Assembly: GCF_014905175.1 (NCBI RefSeq)
Contig: NC_057788.1
Span: 29,358,154-29,422,153 of the forward strand
Length of the DNA: 64,000 nucleotides
DNA from: Aphidius gifuensis
Lineage: Eukaryota > Arthropoda > Insecta > Hymenoptera > Braconidae
Direction of reading: 5' to 3'
A program made the translations under genes and the position numbers. The notes beneath the pieces are model-generated. The model saw only the letters and a program-made list of their open reading frames with translations, did not search any database and was not told the DNA's origin. Below, one piece after another: positions 1-11,032 of this stretch. The first letter of the stretch is position 1; each line of letters opens with the position of its first letter.

Positions 1-3
1 TGA

Positions 4-749
4 TTAATATCCATTGTGGTCCTTACTTTTATCTTGTGTATTTTCCACTAGACCACTAACAGCCTGAAAAAATAAATTACATTGTTAATTGTTGTTTTAA
101 GTAAAAAAAAATTGAATTGTTATTTTTTTTTTTTGAATGAAAATTGAAAAGTTATTGACTTACAGCCATTGAGGTGATTGAAGATTTTGAAAATAATCTT
201 TCAGCTTCTTTGAATTTTCTATTTCTCTTGTCAGCTTTACTATTTGTATTTTTATTGCTTGCTAAATATCTGTCCCAGCCTCTAATAATATTACCATACA
301 ATTGTGTGTCTTCAAGATAACTACCTTCAAATGCATATATTTGTCTCTCTAAATTAGCCAATGTGTCCTGAAATCAAAAATAATATCAATTTTAAAAAAA
401 AACCATTCTATTTCTATTTTCAAATAATATACAACAATCATAACCTTGAAAATTGTAAACACTATTTTAGCGGCAATTTATTTAAAGCAATTTATTTAAA
501 CAATTATCAAAATTAAATCGAAATAAAACTATCGAAATTTCTTTGTTTATTTTAACTTTAAAACATGTATTTATTATTTTAAAATTTTATCATTATAACA
601 ATGTTATTTTTGTGTAAATTATTTTTTTTTTTAAAACAACAACAATCTGTCAATATTTTGGGGTTATAAATACTTACAGCAATTTCAGCTTTTCTTTTAA
701 CTAATTCAGCTAATTCAGCTCTCAAATCAACTGTTGATTTTGTCGACAT
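4..749 (-). CDS. Eaf6: Chromatin modification-related protein MEAF6/Eaf6, NuA4 subunit
   Basis: Small scaffold subunit of MYST acetyltransferase complexes (NuA4/TIP60, and MOZ/HBO1 complexes in animals); acts in the nucleus. Three exons can be read: 749-678 (begins MSTKSTVDLRAELAELVKRK), 367-164 (DTLANLERQIYAFEGSYLED, then the NIIRGWDRYL and RNRKFKEAERLFSKSS blocks) and 63-4 (AVSGLVENTQDKSKDHNGY then stop). All junctions are GT-AG and phase 0, giving 111 residues. The N-terminal coiled coil and the RNRKFKEAERLFS block are diagnostic. The C-terminal tail is far shorter than the roughly 190-200 residues of vertebrate MEAF6, so a longer isoform spliced beyond the window edge is possible. It is divergently arranged with Tom70, about 660 bp apart. 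Confidence 0.93.
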
Positions 750-1409
750 AATGTCTAATTAATAACACAGCCAATATTTTTATCTTAATTATTAATTTTT
801 GTTAATTATAAATTGTTTAAAACATGTATATATTTTCAAGATATTAAACATAAATCTCAGCTGTTTTTTTTTCTTCGTTTTTTTTCCGTGTTCCTTGTCT
901 ATAAAATGACAGGAACAACCGCCATTTTTAAATTCCGCCAATTTAGAATTGGAACAATGCCATTTTTTTTTTTTTCTTCAAAAACGACATGTTCAAGTAT
1001 CTCATATTCTCTCATGTCAATTTCAATTCAAATAAATAAATTAATATTAAATTTATTTCACTAAATTAATCTTAAAAAAAACGAAGCAATTAATTAAAAA
1101 TAAAAATTAAATATAGTCTTAAGTTAATTTATAAATTTCATAAACTTCGCGGTATTTTTTTCTACAATAAAACGATTAATCGATTAATCATATCGAAACG
1201 TTATTTAGAGACGTAAAAGAAGAGAGAAAATCGAGGAAATAAAAAAAAAAAAATCCAGTTTACCTCGTGCTTTGATATCTGGTTGATGAAACATTTAAAA
1301 AAATTAGCAAGTAACTAATAATTGGGTAATTTAGAACAACTAAAGATAGCCAAAAAAAACTGGTGTATAATTTTATTGAAAAATAATATTGTAATAATTA
1401 TTAATAATA
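750..1409. promoter_or_regulatory. Divergent promoter region, Eaf6 / Tom70
   Basis: 660 bp between the two start codons. It contains the 5' UTR of Eaf6 (less AT-rich near 890-960) and a cluster of ATCGATT/TATCGAAA words at 1171-1198. These resemble the DRE-type TATCGATA motif of insect housekeeping promoters (established for Drosophila, inferred here). No TATA box is obvious. A short open frame at 813-1064 is T-run rich and looks non-coding. Confidence 0.5.
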
Positions 1410-3422
1410 ATGCCGGTGACAAATAGTCCAGCAAATGTTGTTGGTGGTTCACTGCCAAAATGGCAACTAGCATTGGCAGTTGGTGCACCGGTTGCACTTG
1501 GTCTTGGTTATATGTATTATAAAAATTCATCTCAAGACAAAAAAACTAAAGATATTGATAAAAAACGTAGTGATAAACAATTATCAATTGATGATGATTT
1601 ACCAGAAAAATCATCAAAAACATCAATCGAAAAAACCGAGGTTAAATAACTTAATTATTATTAATTTAATTATAATCTTGTATTAATTTATTTTTAAAAT
1701 TAGTTAATATTTATTTTAATATATTTAAATAATTATCACATTGACACTTGTTATCTAATTTATTTAGACACCAGCAGAAAAAGCATTGAAATTTAAAACA
1801 CTTGGTAATGAAGCATATAGTGCAAAAAAATATGACGAGGCAATATCATTTTATAATCAGGCAATTGAAGCTTGTCCAATTGAAAATAAAGATGAATTAG
1901 CTAAAAATTATCAAAATAGAGCTGCTGCTTATGAAGCACTTGTAAGTTAAACAAAACAACAAGCTAATTATCAAATAAATTGATAAAAATTTAATTGTTG
2001 ATATTAATTTATTAATTATTTTTCGACAGGGTAAACATAGTGCAGTTAGAGATGATTGTACAAAAGCATTAGAATACAATCCAAAATATGCAAAAGCATT
2101 TTTAAGACGTGCTAAAGCATACGAACTTGAAAATGAACTTGAACTTGCACTTGAAGATGCAACTGCTGCATGTATTGTTGGTCATTTTCAAAATACAGCA
2201 TCACTTGTTGTTGCTGATCGTGTATTGAAACAACTTGGTCAACAACATGCTGATGAATATTTAAAAAATAAAAAAATAACAATACCAAGTACATATCATA
2301 TTAAAACATATTTTCGTTCATTTAAAAATGATCCAATATTATCACTTGATGATGAAGAATTATTAAAAGAAGAAAACAAGTAAGTTTAATAAATATTCAA
2401 CTATTTTATCTATTATAAATTTGATTAATTAATTTGTTTTTTTTTAAAGATGTCTTGTGAGAATCATCAAGCTAATGAAAGACGAATTATATGATGAAGT
2501 TATTGATGCATGTACTGAAGAAATTGAAAAATATACTGATGATAATTCACAAAATAAAATGAAATTAATGCTTCATCGTGCAACATTTTATATTCTTGTT
2601 GGTGATCATAAAAAAGCATTAGATGATCTTGAAAAAGTAATTGATAATTATCAAATATCTGGTGATGATGTACGTGTTAATGCATTAGTTAAAAGAGCTT
2701 TGATGAGAATGCAACAAGAAAAACGAGATGAATGTTTAAAAGATTTTGATACAGCTGTTAAAATAAATCCAAATTGTTCTGATATTTATCATCATCGTGG
2801 ACAGATACTTTTATTATTCGAAAAAATAAATGAAGCAAAAGTAGATTCAGATAAAGCATTTGAATTAGATCCAAATAATGGTGTAGCATATGCACAAAAA
2901 TGTTATGTTAATTATCGTTTTGGTGCTATTAATCGTTCATCAGAAATGCTTGCAAATGTTATTGATGATTTTGAAAAAGGATTTGAATTATATCCAAATT
3001 GTTGTGAATGTTTTTCATTGTATGCACAATTGTTATGTGATTCACAAGCATTTGGTAAAGCTGATGAATATTTTGAAAAAGCATCAAAAGTTGATCCAAC
3101 AAATGCAACACTATATGTACACAGAGGTTTATTACAATTACAATGGCAAGCTAATATTGAAAAAGGTCTTGAATTTATAAATAAAGCTATTGAAATTGAT
3201 GATAAATGTGAATTTGCATATGAAACATTGGGAACAGTTGAAGTACAAAGAGGAAATTTATTAAATGCCATTAAAATATTTGATAAAGCAATTCCACTTT
3301 CACGTACTAATATTGAATTAACTCATATATTTAGTCTTCGTGATGCTGCTAGAGCACAATTGAAAACGTCTGATAAATTAGGTGCTAAATTTATGAGTGA
3401 CATGCGAAATTCAATGTCATAA
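1410..3422 (+). CDS. Tom70: Mitochondrial import receptor subunit Tom70
   Basis: Outer-membrane receptor that docks Hsp70/Hsp90-bound preproteins and passes them to the TOM pore. Four exons: 1410-1640, 1768-1941, 2030-2379 and 2450-3422, with GT-AG introns of 70-127 bp, giving 575 residues (vertebrate TOM70 is about 608). Residues 18-37 form the single N-terminal membrane anchor (WQLALAVGAPVALGLGYMYY), followed by a charged Lys/Asp/Ser linker. TPR motifs start near residue 80 (ALKFKTLGNEAYSAKKYDEA, the chaperone-clamp type), and repeated TPR units fill exon 4 to the C-terminus. The ATG at 1410 is chosen because it gives the membrane anchor at the expected place. It is convergent with Alg7 downstream. 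Confidence 0.95.
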
Positions 3423-4220
3423 ATTATCCAAAAAAAAATATCAAATAGTGCTCGAAAAATTCATTTCAAATTGCTAAATTTCTTCTCTTTTTTTTTTTCT
3501 ATAATATGATGATGATGATTGTGAGTTTGGTGTCTTGGCGTTTAATGGTCTGTTGCGAATAAAAAAATTGAAAAATAAAAAATAAAAACCTTCATGTTTT
3601 TTACATATAATAATTTATATAATTATTATTTCGAAAAAATTAACGTGACGATTATTTAACGTTAACCAAGTGCCTGAATTGATAAAAAAAAAAAAATTAA
3701 TCTACACTGACTACATTTTTCTTATATTTTTTTTTAATAATAGTTGATAGATATTTTGATGAAACGAATTTGTTCGTGTTCAATTATATGTATATGGAGT
3801 AAATAAATAATAATACAATGGTTTTAAAATTTAAAAAATTAGTTTAATAGTTAATTTTTACAAAACGAATTTAAATATTCTGTACAAATCAATATTCTTT
3901 TTTTTTTTTTGATTATTATTTTACTGTAATAGTTAAATATAGTTATTGAAAACAATATTGTAATTTTTATGTTAGTTTATAATTCGCTGTTATTGATTAT
4001 TTAATTACAAATTGCATTTGGGAAGATTAAAAAAGTTTTATTATTATTAATCCATTCCTTATAAATTAATAATCAATATAATTTTAAATTTAACAATTAT
4101 AAACTTTGATAATTTAATATTTCATCATGATTTTTATAACTCAGACTAGTATTAAATTATATATTTGGCATCAATCCAATTAAAAAGTCATCATTTCAAT
4201 GAGGATTATTTATTTTGCTA
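3423..4220. other. Convergent 3' region between Tom70 and Alg7
   Basis: About 800 bp with no coding potential. It contains AATAAA-type polyadenylation signals shortly after the Tom70 stop (around 3557-3590) and long A/T runs. The two genes converge here, so both 3' UTRs are expected within it. Confidence 0.6.
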
Positions 4221-7200
4221 TTAAACATCATAAAAAACTGAAGCAAGTGGATATCTTATGAAAAACGCAGTAATCGATGATAAAATCTGTGTAAAAAAAA
4301 AAATTGTTATTAATAATAAATAATAGATAAGTATAATTAAATAAATATATACCTGAACAAATATAAGAATCATTGTTAAATTTGATTCTTTTGTTGCTCC
4401 AATTTTAATTAGAACAAAATTAATTAAAGTTAAATTATTACAAGTAACAATGCCCTCATTATCTTCTTGCCAATTGACAATTTTTAAATTTCTAAATATC
4501 GACATTATAAATCGTCCTGAAAGCAAAATAAATTGTTTCGAAATTTAAATTTAATTGGTTATTGATTATTGATTGATCAACTTACCAATAAAATTAAGCT
4601 CAGTTTTTTTAAATACAACTGTACTTGGATCGAGTTTTTCATTTTCTTTATTGAATCTGTAAATAAATCAAGGAAAAAAAATTTTTATTAAAGTAAAATC
4701 ATATAATTTTTGTGTAAATAAATATGAGCATACTTTGGCAAACGATGTCTTGGACATGGAACAAAATGAAACAGCTGTGGTACACTATAAAGAAAATTAA
4801 TAATTTGTGGTATGAAAAATAATAATGTTGTTTTACTAAAGTGTCCAATAATTCCAACAACTGCAAATGTCATTCCACTTAAATAACAAAATGTGTCACC
4901 AACAAATACTTGAGAAGGATATCTGTAACAGAAAAATTGATAATAAAAAAAAAATAGTTGTTGTAACAAAAAAAAAGTAGTTACTTTAAATCATCTTTGT
5001 TGTGTTTAAAGAAATAAAAAATATTTCAAGAGGTAAGTTTGAAAGGGAGACTTAAATCTTTACGTCAATAATGTATGAACACCTGCCTTTTTCATAAGCG
5101 AATTTTTCATTGAATACACGCAGCAGATGGTCTCAGTTGATGGCACAACTGAGATTCCGCTCAAATAAAAGTGGGAAGACGAATTTTAAAAAAAATAAAA
5201 AAAATACATCTCAAGATTCTCAAGCTCAGTTAACAATCTACCCTTGCAACTTCAAAACTACTCAATAAAATTAAAAAAAAAAAAATCTTTATTTCTCAAA
5301 TTGATAAAAATTAAAATAATTGTAAAAAAATAAAAAAAAAGTATTTAATTATTATTCTTTTTAAATCAAGTTAATTTAAAAAACTAACAATAATTGTTAA
5401 ATTTTTTTTTTTATAATTAAGCTAGTTGAATGTATAAAAAAAATTTTTTTTTATGTTTTTTTTTTGGCTGACAAAGGATGAATATTAAAAGTGTGAATCA
5501 TCAGTTAGACCACATGGTATACATAATTCAAGTTGTAGAAATAGTGTGAATTTTAAGTATGTAAAATAAAAAAAAAATTATAAAAAGACGCATGCGCTTG
5601 AATTGAGACAAGTATTGCGCTTGTCGTGCTAAATAAAATCACATTTAATTTATAATAATGAAACTGTTACATGGTGGGGCATCTACCTCGGGTGTGGTTT
5701 TTCATTTTTGTCACTAGTCACTAGCCAAGATAACGTCCACCACCACCACCACCAACACTACCAACACTACCACCATCATCATCAACATCACCACACACGG
5801 AGCAATCCAACACCTCCAACAACCTCAACATTCATTCATCTAAATTTTCTTTAATTTTAATTTGTTTAAATTATTTATCATCATCAACATCATCATCATC
5901 ATCATCATCATCTTCTTCCATATATTAATTTGAAATTTACTTTTCAATTAATTAACAAGTAGCTATTAAAATGTGGACAAGTGTTTATAGTTTTAACAAT
6001 TGGAGCAAGCAGATTTGCTGAGACTATGTCAGTAAGTAAAATATTTTTTTTAAAATTACTTTTTTTCTTTTTTAAATTTACAATTTGGGTCGCGAGTTAA
6101 GCCGGTTATCCGGTGACGTCATAAACACATTTGTTTATTTTTATTTACATCAAAACACAATTTGTTTAATTTATAATTTTTATATATAATTTAATTTATA
6201 AAGCCAGCTTATAAAATTATAAATATTTTAAATTAAAAAAAGCAAAAAAAGTTTACTTCAACTTCAGAGCGCAGCTTCAATTGGTACTTCAAAATCAATA
6301 ACTTTACTTCACGAAGCAACACCCAGACAGAATATAATATATATATACCTATAATAAATATTATTTAATATAAATTTTAAATTTGTGTTTCAGATAATCT
6401 TCCAGAATAATGTGAAAAGATAAAAAAAAAAAAAAAATATAACAATAAAAAACAGGGTTAAAATGTTATTAAATATTAAAAATATATAAATTATTGGAGT
6501 AAAAATTGCCATGCATAATCGATTGGATGCAAAGTTAATTTTATTATATACACTTTTAGTTTTACAAGTATTTATTGTCATGATTTATGTTGCAACAACA
6601 CCACCATCACAATTTATAAAAAAACCAACAAAAAATTCCGTTAGTTTTGTTGAATTAAATACACTAAAAAATGAGGTAACTATAAATTTTAATAAGCCCA
6701 AAAACTCAATTTAAATAATCAATTAAATTTCAGATAATGATTAAAAATTTGGCCAATAAAACAATCCAGCCACAGTATAAAAAAATAACAGATAAAATAA
6801 AATTAAATGACATAAAAACATTGAATTTTTTTAAGATCTACAATGGTACAAGATGTTGGCACGAAGGAATTGATGAAAGTACGATTAAAACAGATAATGA
6901 TATAAATAAATATAGTGATAATAAATGCACATGTAAACAAGGATGGCATGGTAATGATTGTGGTCAACCAGAAGTTGTATGGCGTGGTATAATGTCATCA
7001 AAAAAAAATTTAAAATTAAAACAACGTAATAAATTACGTAGAATAATTTATAATTTTAATATTAATAATTACAATACTGATATTATTGAATCAATTATTG
7101 ATGAACTATATCATGTTGTTGATTTATTTGTAATATGTGATTATAGTAATGAAAATAATGATGATGATAATTATCGTCATAAACTTGATAAAGGTTTATT

Positions 7201-9002
7201 GATAAATAAACAAAATAAAATATTATATATTAGTTTAACTAAAAAAATTATAAATAAACCAACAAGGCTTATTGATAAATATATATGGAGTAAAATATTT
7301 AGTGTTATTAAAAATTTAAATGACGATGATATTTATATTACAAGTGAACCAGAAGAAATTATAAATTGGCGTGCATTAATGTTTCTAAAAATTTATGATG
7401 GTTGGCCAGAACCAATTGCATTTCGTTTACGTTATTCGGTATTTGGATTTTTTTGGATACATCCAAATAAAACTAAAATAAACATTGGTGCCTGTACAAT
7501 ATCAATGGTAAATAATCATTTAAACAACAATAAAATATTACCACAAAATGAATTTAATGAAAGAGATAAATATAATTTAATTATTGGTGATTTAAATCAT
7601 TATGGAGGATGGTATTGTCAATATTGTCAATCACCAGCTAATATACTATTATCATTAAAAAAAATTAATAATAATTATTTAAAAAATAATCAAAAATATA
7701 ATAGAAATAATATTGATGTATTATTTATTGAAGATTTAATTGGTACTGGTTTATTATTTGATGGTAAAACAATGCTTAAAAGAGCATATAAATCACGTGA
7801 TAATTATTATGCTCCAGAATCATTGTTAAATAATAATTATAAATATGATTGGTTGGTGGAAAATTTTTATGCTAAGCTTGATTATTATTAAAGCTTTTAG
7901 TGACTGTGATATTTATCTCGTAAAAAAAAAACGAAACAATTATACTTGAAAAATGTTTTTTAATAATAATTTTTAATTTTGTTTTTTAAATTTTTAATTG
8001 TACTGAAAGTAGAAATGATGATGATGATGATGATGATATTTTTTTTTTTGAATTATTATACTATTGTTGATTTAAAATTAAATAAAATAAAAATGAAAAA
8101 TAAAAACTTACCGATTGTATTTGAAGAGTGCCAATGATGTTGCAATGTATGGAATGATAAAATATAGAGAAAATTGATGAGCCTTATGAAGTACACCATT
8201 TAATTCAATGATGTTAAATATCATAATACTAATTGCAATAACAATACTTTGTCCAACTTCAAGTCCATTTATACCAGCATAAATATTAATTGCATTTGTA
8301 CAAAATACAGCAAGCATTCCCATGTATATATAATAAAATAATGATAAATTAATTGAAAAACCAAACCATGAACGTAATGGTTTTGGTACAATAATTAATG
8401 TTGAATTAAAATTAACATAATAAACCATTAATAATGGTAATGATGCTATTGTTGGAAGTAATAATTTATGTCTCCATCTTAAATCAAGTACATCATCAGC
8501 AAAACCAAGCAATAACATACAGCAAATTGATAATAATGCTGCAAGTAATTCGACAAACTAAAAATATAAAATATGTTAATTAAAATTTGCTCAATTTTTT
8601 ATATTATTTAATTATTGTTGAATATTTTATTTACCTCATGATGTGGAAAATTTTCATTTTCAGTTAGATAATTTTTAAATGGTACAGGAATAAACATGAA
8701 TAATGTTGTTATAAATATACAACCACTGACAACTCCCATTGCCTCTGGACTGAAATAAATAATTAATAAAAAATTAATAATTAAATTTTTAATGTAAATA
8801 ATATTGTCTATTGTTTTTATAATAATTATTACATTTTGTTACCAATTTTTTTATTCATGTCAATACCAAAAAGGTTAGCTTTTAAAAAAGTGCTTTTTAA
8901 ACCAGGTATTACCATTAGTGTTATGAAAAATGATCCAATTGATGCAATAAAATTTATAAATAATGGAAAATACATTTCCCATTTATTATCAATTTCTTCC
9001 AT
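4221..9002 (-). CDS. Alg7: UDP-GlcNAc:dolichyl-phosphate GlcNAc-1-phosphotransferase (DPAGT1/Alg7)
   Basis: ER-membrane enzyme that transfers GlcNAc-1-P to dolichol phosphate, the first committed step of N-glycan precursor assembly and the tunicamycin target. Seven exons read on the minus strand: 9002-8833, 8749-8635, 8557-8112, 4922-4734, 4656-4586, 4516-4353 and 4286-4221. All junctions fit GT-AG and keep frame, giving 406 residues (human is 408). Family blocks visible in order: IPEAMGVVSG, the catalytic GFADDVLDLRWRHKLLLPT, NAINIYAGINGLE, FVGDTFCYLSGMTFAVVG, GHFSKTTLLFF, PCPRHRLP and the C-terminal FYDV. The protein is polytopic throughout. The intron between exons 3 and 4 is about 3.2 kb, far longer than the others, because another gene lies within it on the opposite strand. 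Confidence 0.96.
4923..6510. other. Alg7 intron part carrying the 5' region of the nested gene
   Basis: Non-coding part of the long Alg7 intron. A perfect 9-bp stem with 6-nt loop lies at 5131-5154 in a less AT-rich stretch (5040-5170). CAT/CCA-rich simple repeats lie at 5735-5800 and 5878-5912. On the plus strand, a good splice donor (GTAAGT near 6032) and an acceptor (TTTCAG near 6393) indicate at least one spliced 5' UTR exon for the nested glycosyltransferase gene. Confidence 0.45.
6511..7891 (+). CDS. MGAT3-like beta-1,4-mannosyl-glycoprotein GlcNAc-transferase (GT17 family)
   Basis: Predicted Golgi type II membrane glycosyltransferase of the GlcNAc-transferase III family, which in vertebrates adds the bisecting GlcNAc to N-glycans. 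Two coding exons, 6511-6675 and 6734-7891, give 440 residues (vertebrate MGAT3 is about 530). A short basic cytoplasmic tail is followed by a membrane anchor at residues 9-28. A Cys-rich EGF-like element (Cys 96, 120, 122, 131; CTCKQGWHGNDCG) comes next, and then the catalytic domain with FLKIYDGWPEPIAFRLR, FGFFW and GGWYCQYC (about 347-353). The acidic segment that reads like DDADEI in vertebrates (from memory) is TSEPEEI here. The gene sits wholly inside an Alg7 intron on the opposite strand. Family assignment is firm; the acceptor specificity in insects is not known from sequence. Confidence 0.9.
8014..8037. repeat. (ATG)n microsatellite
   Basis: Uninterrupted ATG trinucleotide tract in the 3' region of the nested glycosyltransferase gene, within the Alg7 intron. 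Confidence 0.9.
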
Positions 9003-9780
9003 TTTAATTTGTTAATTGTTTTGATAATTACAAGACACACAACACCGGCACAATCACTTGCTGTATATTTACTTTTTTAAAACTTCTGACGTGGCTTAGA
9101 TTTTTTTTTTTTTTGTTTAGATTATTAGAATTTGTTATTGTTATTTGATTACATAAAATAAATTATCATTATATTGACAGTTGTTGAAATTTGTGATTAT
9201 ATACTTCACTTGATAATTTGTTGTTTAACTTTAGAAATAATTGTTGAATTTTACTGTAAATTTCATTCTTTTTTTTCTATTTACTTGTAGAATTGTTTAG
9301 AATAATATAATTTGTTAAAAAAAAATATCAACATTGAACTTTAAGTTTTATATCCATGTGTCAAACACAAGGTGAATTTTCATTTATTCGAAAAAAAAAC
9401 GACATCTTGAGAGTTGAGACGGACATATCGAAAATCGAAATAATTATAAAATCGAAATATTTCTATCTCTATAAAATCGAAACAATTATTAAAATTATAA
9501 TTATCTAATATAACTTACATTAAAAATTTGAAAAACTATCGCAAAAATAAAATTTTTAATTTCAAAATTAATTATTAAATTAATTTTAAGTAGAAAAAAT
9601 TGATTGACTATTGTTTTTCTTTGTTACAATATTAGCTGAAAAATAGACAATAAAAAAATGGAATATAAATTAGTTAATTAGATAATAATAATATAAATAA
9701 TAGTCAATGAAAATGTTTAATATTTATCTTAGGAAAATGAGGTTTTATTGATAAGGATAAAATAAATAACAATTGGATAA
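9003..9780. promoter_or_regulatory. Alg7 upstream region with ATCGAAA cluster
   Basis: No coding exon seen. Four ATCGAAA words occur within 9426-9483, similar to the words in the Eaf6/Tom70 promoter. The proximity to the Alg7 start on the minus strand suggests a TATA-less housekeeping promoter (inference). Confidence 0.4.
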
Positions 9781-9885
9781 CTAACAGCTTGCAATTGATA
9801 ATGAGGGTGTTGGAACAGGAGTGGAACTTGGTCTACTTCGTTGACTGGATGATTCAACACAAACAATCTCCAAACCATGGACCAA
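9781..9885 (-). other. Unassigned C-terminal coding-like exon (34 residues)
   Basis: On the minus strand an acceptor (TTTTTTACATAG) is followed at 9885 by a 34-codon open frame that ends in TAG at 9783-9781. It begins LVHGLEIVCVESSSQ and continues Ser/Pro/Thr-rich (RPSSTPVPTP). Base composition is clearly less AT-biased than the flanks. A donor-like site (GAG then GTATTT) occurs at 10023, but the exon before it has no obvious acceptor or long frame. It is not part of the proteasome gene, whose own stop lies upstream. I do not recognise the product. It may be a last exon of a small gene, an alternative 3' exon, or transcribed non-coding DNA. Confidence 0.3.
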
Positions 9886-10231
9886 CTATGTAAAAAATAA
9901 ATAAAAATAAAACATAACTTTGGACAGGTCAAAAAAAAAATCACACATTGTAATTTTTTTTTTTTTTCTTCAGTGTATTTAAAATGTAATAATTATTGGT
10001 ATGAAAAAAAAAAAAAAAATACCTCAGTTGATCTCAAGGCGTTTATTTTTTTTTGTTGACAAATTATGTATCAAGATTTTTTTTTTTTTTATAATTACTT
10101 TTCTGTTGTTGCTCGTATTGTCATGACAATGAAGAAAAATAATATCATCATCATCATTGATTAAATAAACGCCCAGTATAACAACATTAGAAAAAGAAAA
10201 AAAAAAAAAATATTTTATTAATTGTAGATAT

Positions 10232-11032
10232 TTAAGCAATTTCCTTAATCACCTCCTTCAATTCATCTTCAGTAAATTTATGATACATGGCATTTGGTGT
10301 CATAGTCATAACTTCAACATTTGTTTCATTTAATTTTTCCTCCATAACTTGTTTTAAAATTGTTATCGTTGCTTTGATAGCTTCCTTCAATGTCATTGAC
10401 TAAAAAAAACAAAAAAACAAAATAAACAATTAAAAAACAAAAAAAAATTATAAAAATTAATTAATATTTACTCTGTGAAAAACTTCTTGAAGTGATTGTT
10501 GAGCTCCTTCACTTCCAGATCCAATAGCTTTAGCATCAAATTGTACAAATGTACCAGATGGATCCATGTGAAATAATTGTGGTCCTTTTTCATCAATACC
10601 AGCAAATAATATTGCAACACCAAATGGACGTGACATTGCACTACCATCATCATCACTATCACCAAATTGTATTGCCAAATTAGATACAGCTTGTGATACT
10701 GATTCAACAGTCATTTTTTCATTATAAATAAACCAATGATTTTGACATTCAGCACGTGCACGATCAATCATTGTTTTTGAATCAGCCATTAAACCAGATG
10801 CAGCACAACCAATATGTTTATCAACTTCAACAATTTTTTCAATTGTTGTTGGTTCCATAAGTGGTGATGTTATACGACGTTCAGCAGCTAACACAACACC
10901 TTCTGATGTTGATATACCAATAACTGTTGAACCAAGTTTAATTGCTTCAATAGCATATTCAACTTGGAATAAACGACCTTCTGGTGAAAATGTATTTACA
11001 CCACGATCATATTCTGAACGTGTAAGAAACAT
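10232..11032 (-). CDS. Prosalpha5: 20S proteasome subunit alpha type-5
   Basis: Structural alpha-ring subunit of the 20S proteasome core. Two coding exons, 11032-10472 and 10399-10232, are joined at HR|SMTLKEA to give 242 residues, against 241 in human PSMA5. The alpha-type signature YDRGVNTFSPEGRLFQVEYA is at the N-terminus, followed by ERRITSPLMEP, GCAASGLMADSKTMIDRAR and the acidic GDSDDDGSAMSRPFGVA. The second exon ends in FTEDELKEVIKEIA. An acceptor (TTTATTACAG) lies immediately before the ATG, so an untranslated first exon exists upstream; a matching donor (AAAAGGTAAAT) is near 11413. Confidence 0.97.

Noticed and set aside
813..1064. 83-codon open frame between Eaf6 and Tom70
   Set aside because: Rich in Phe/Ser from T-runs, overlaps the expected Eaf6 5' UTR and shows no domain.
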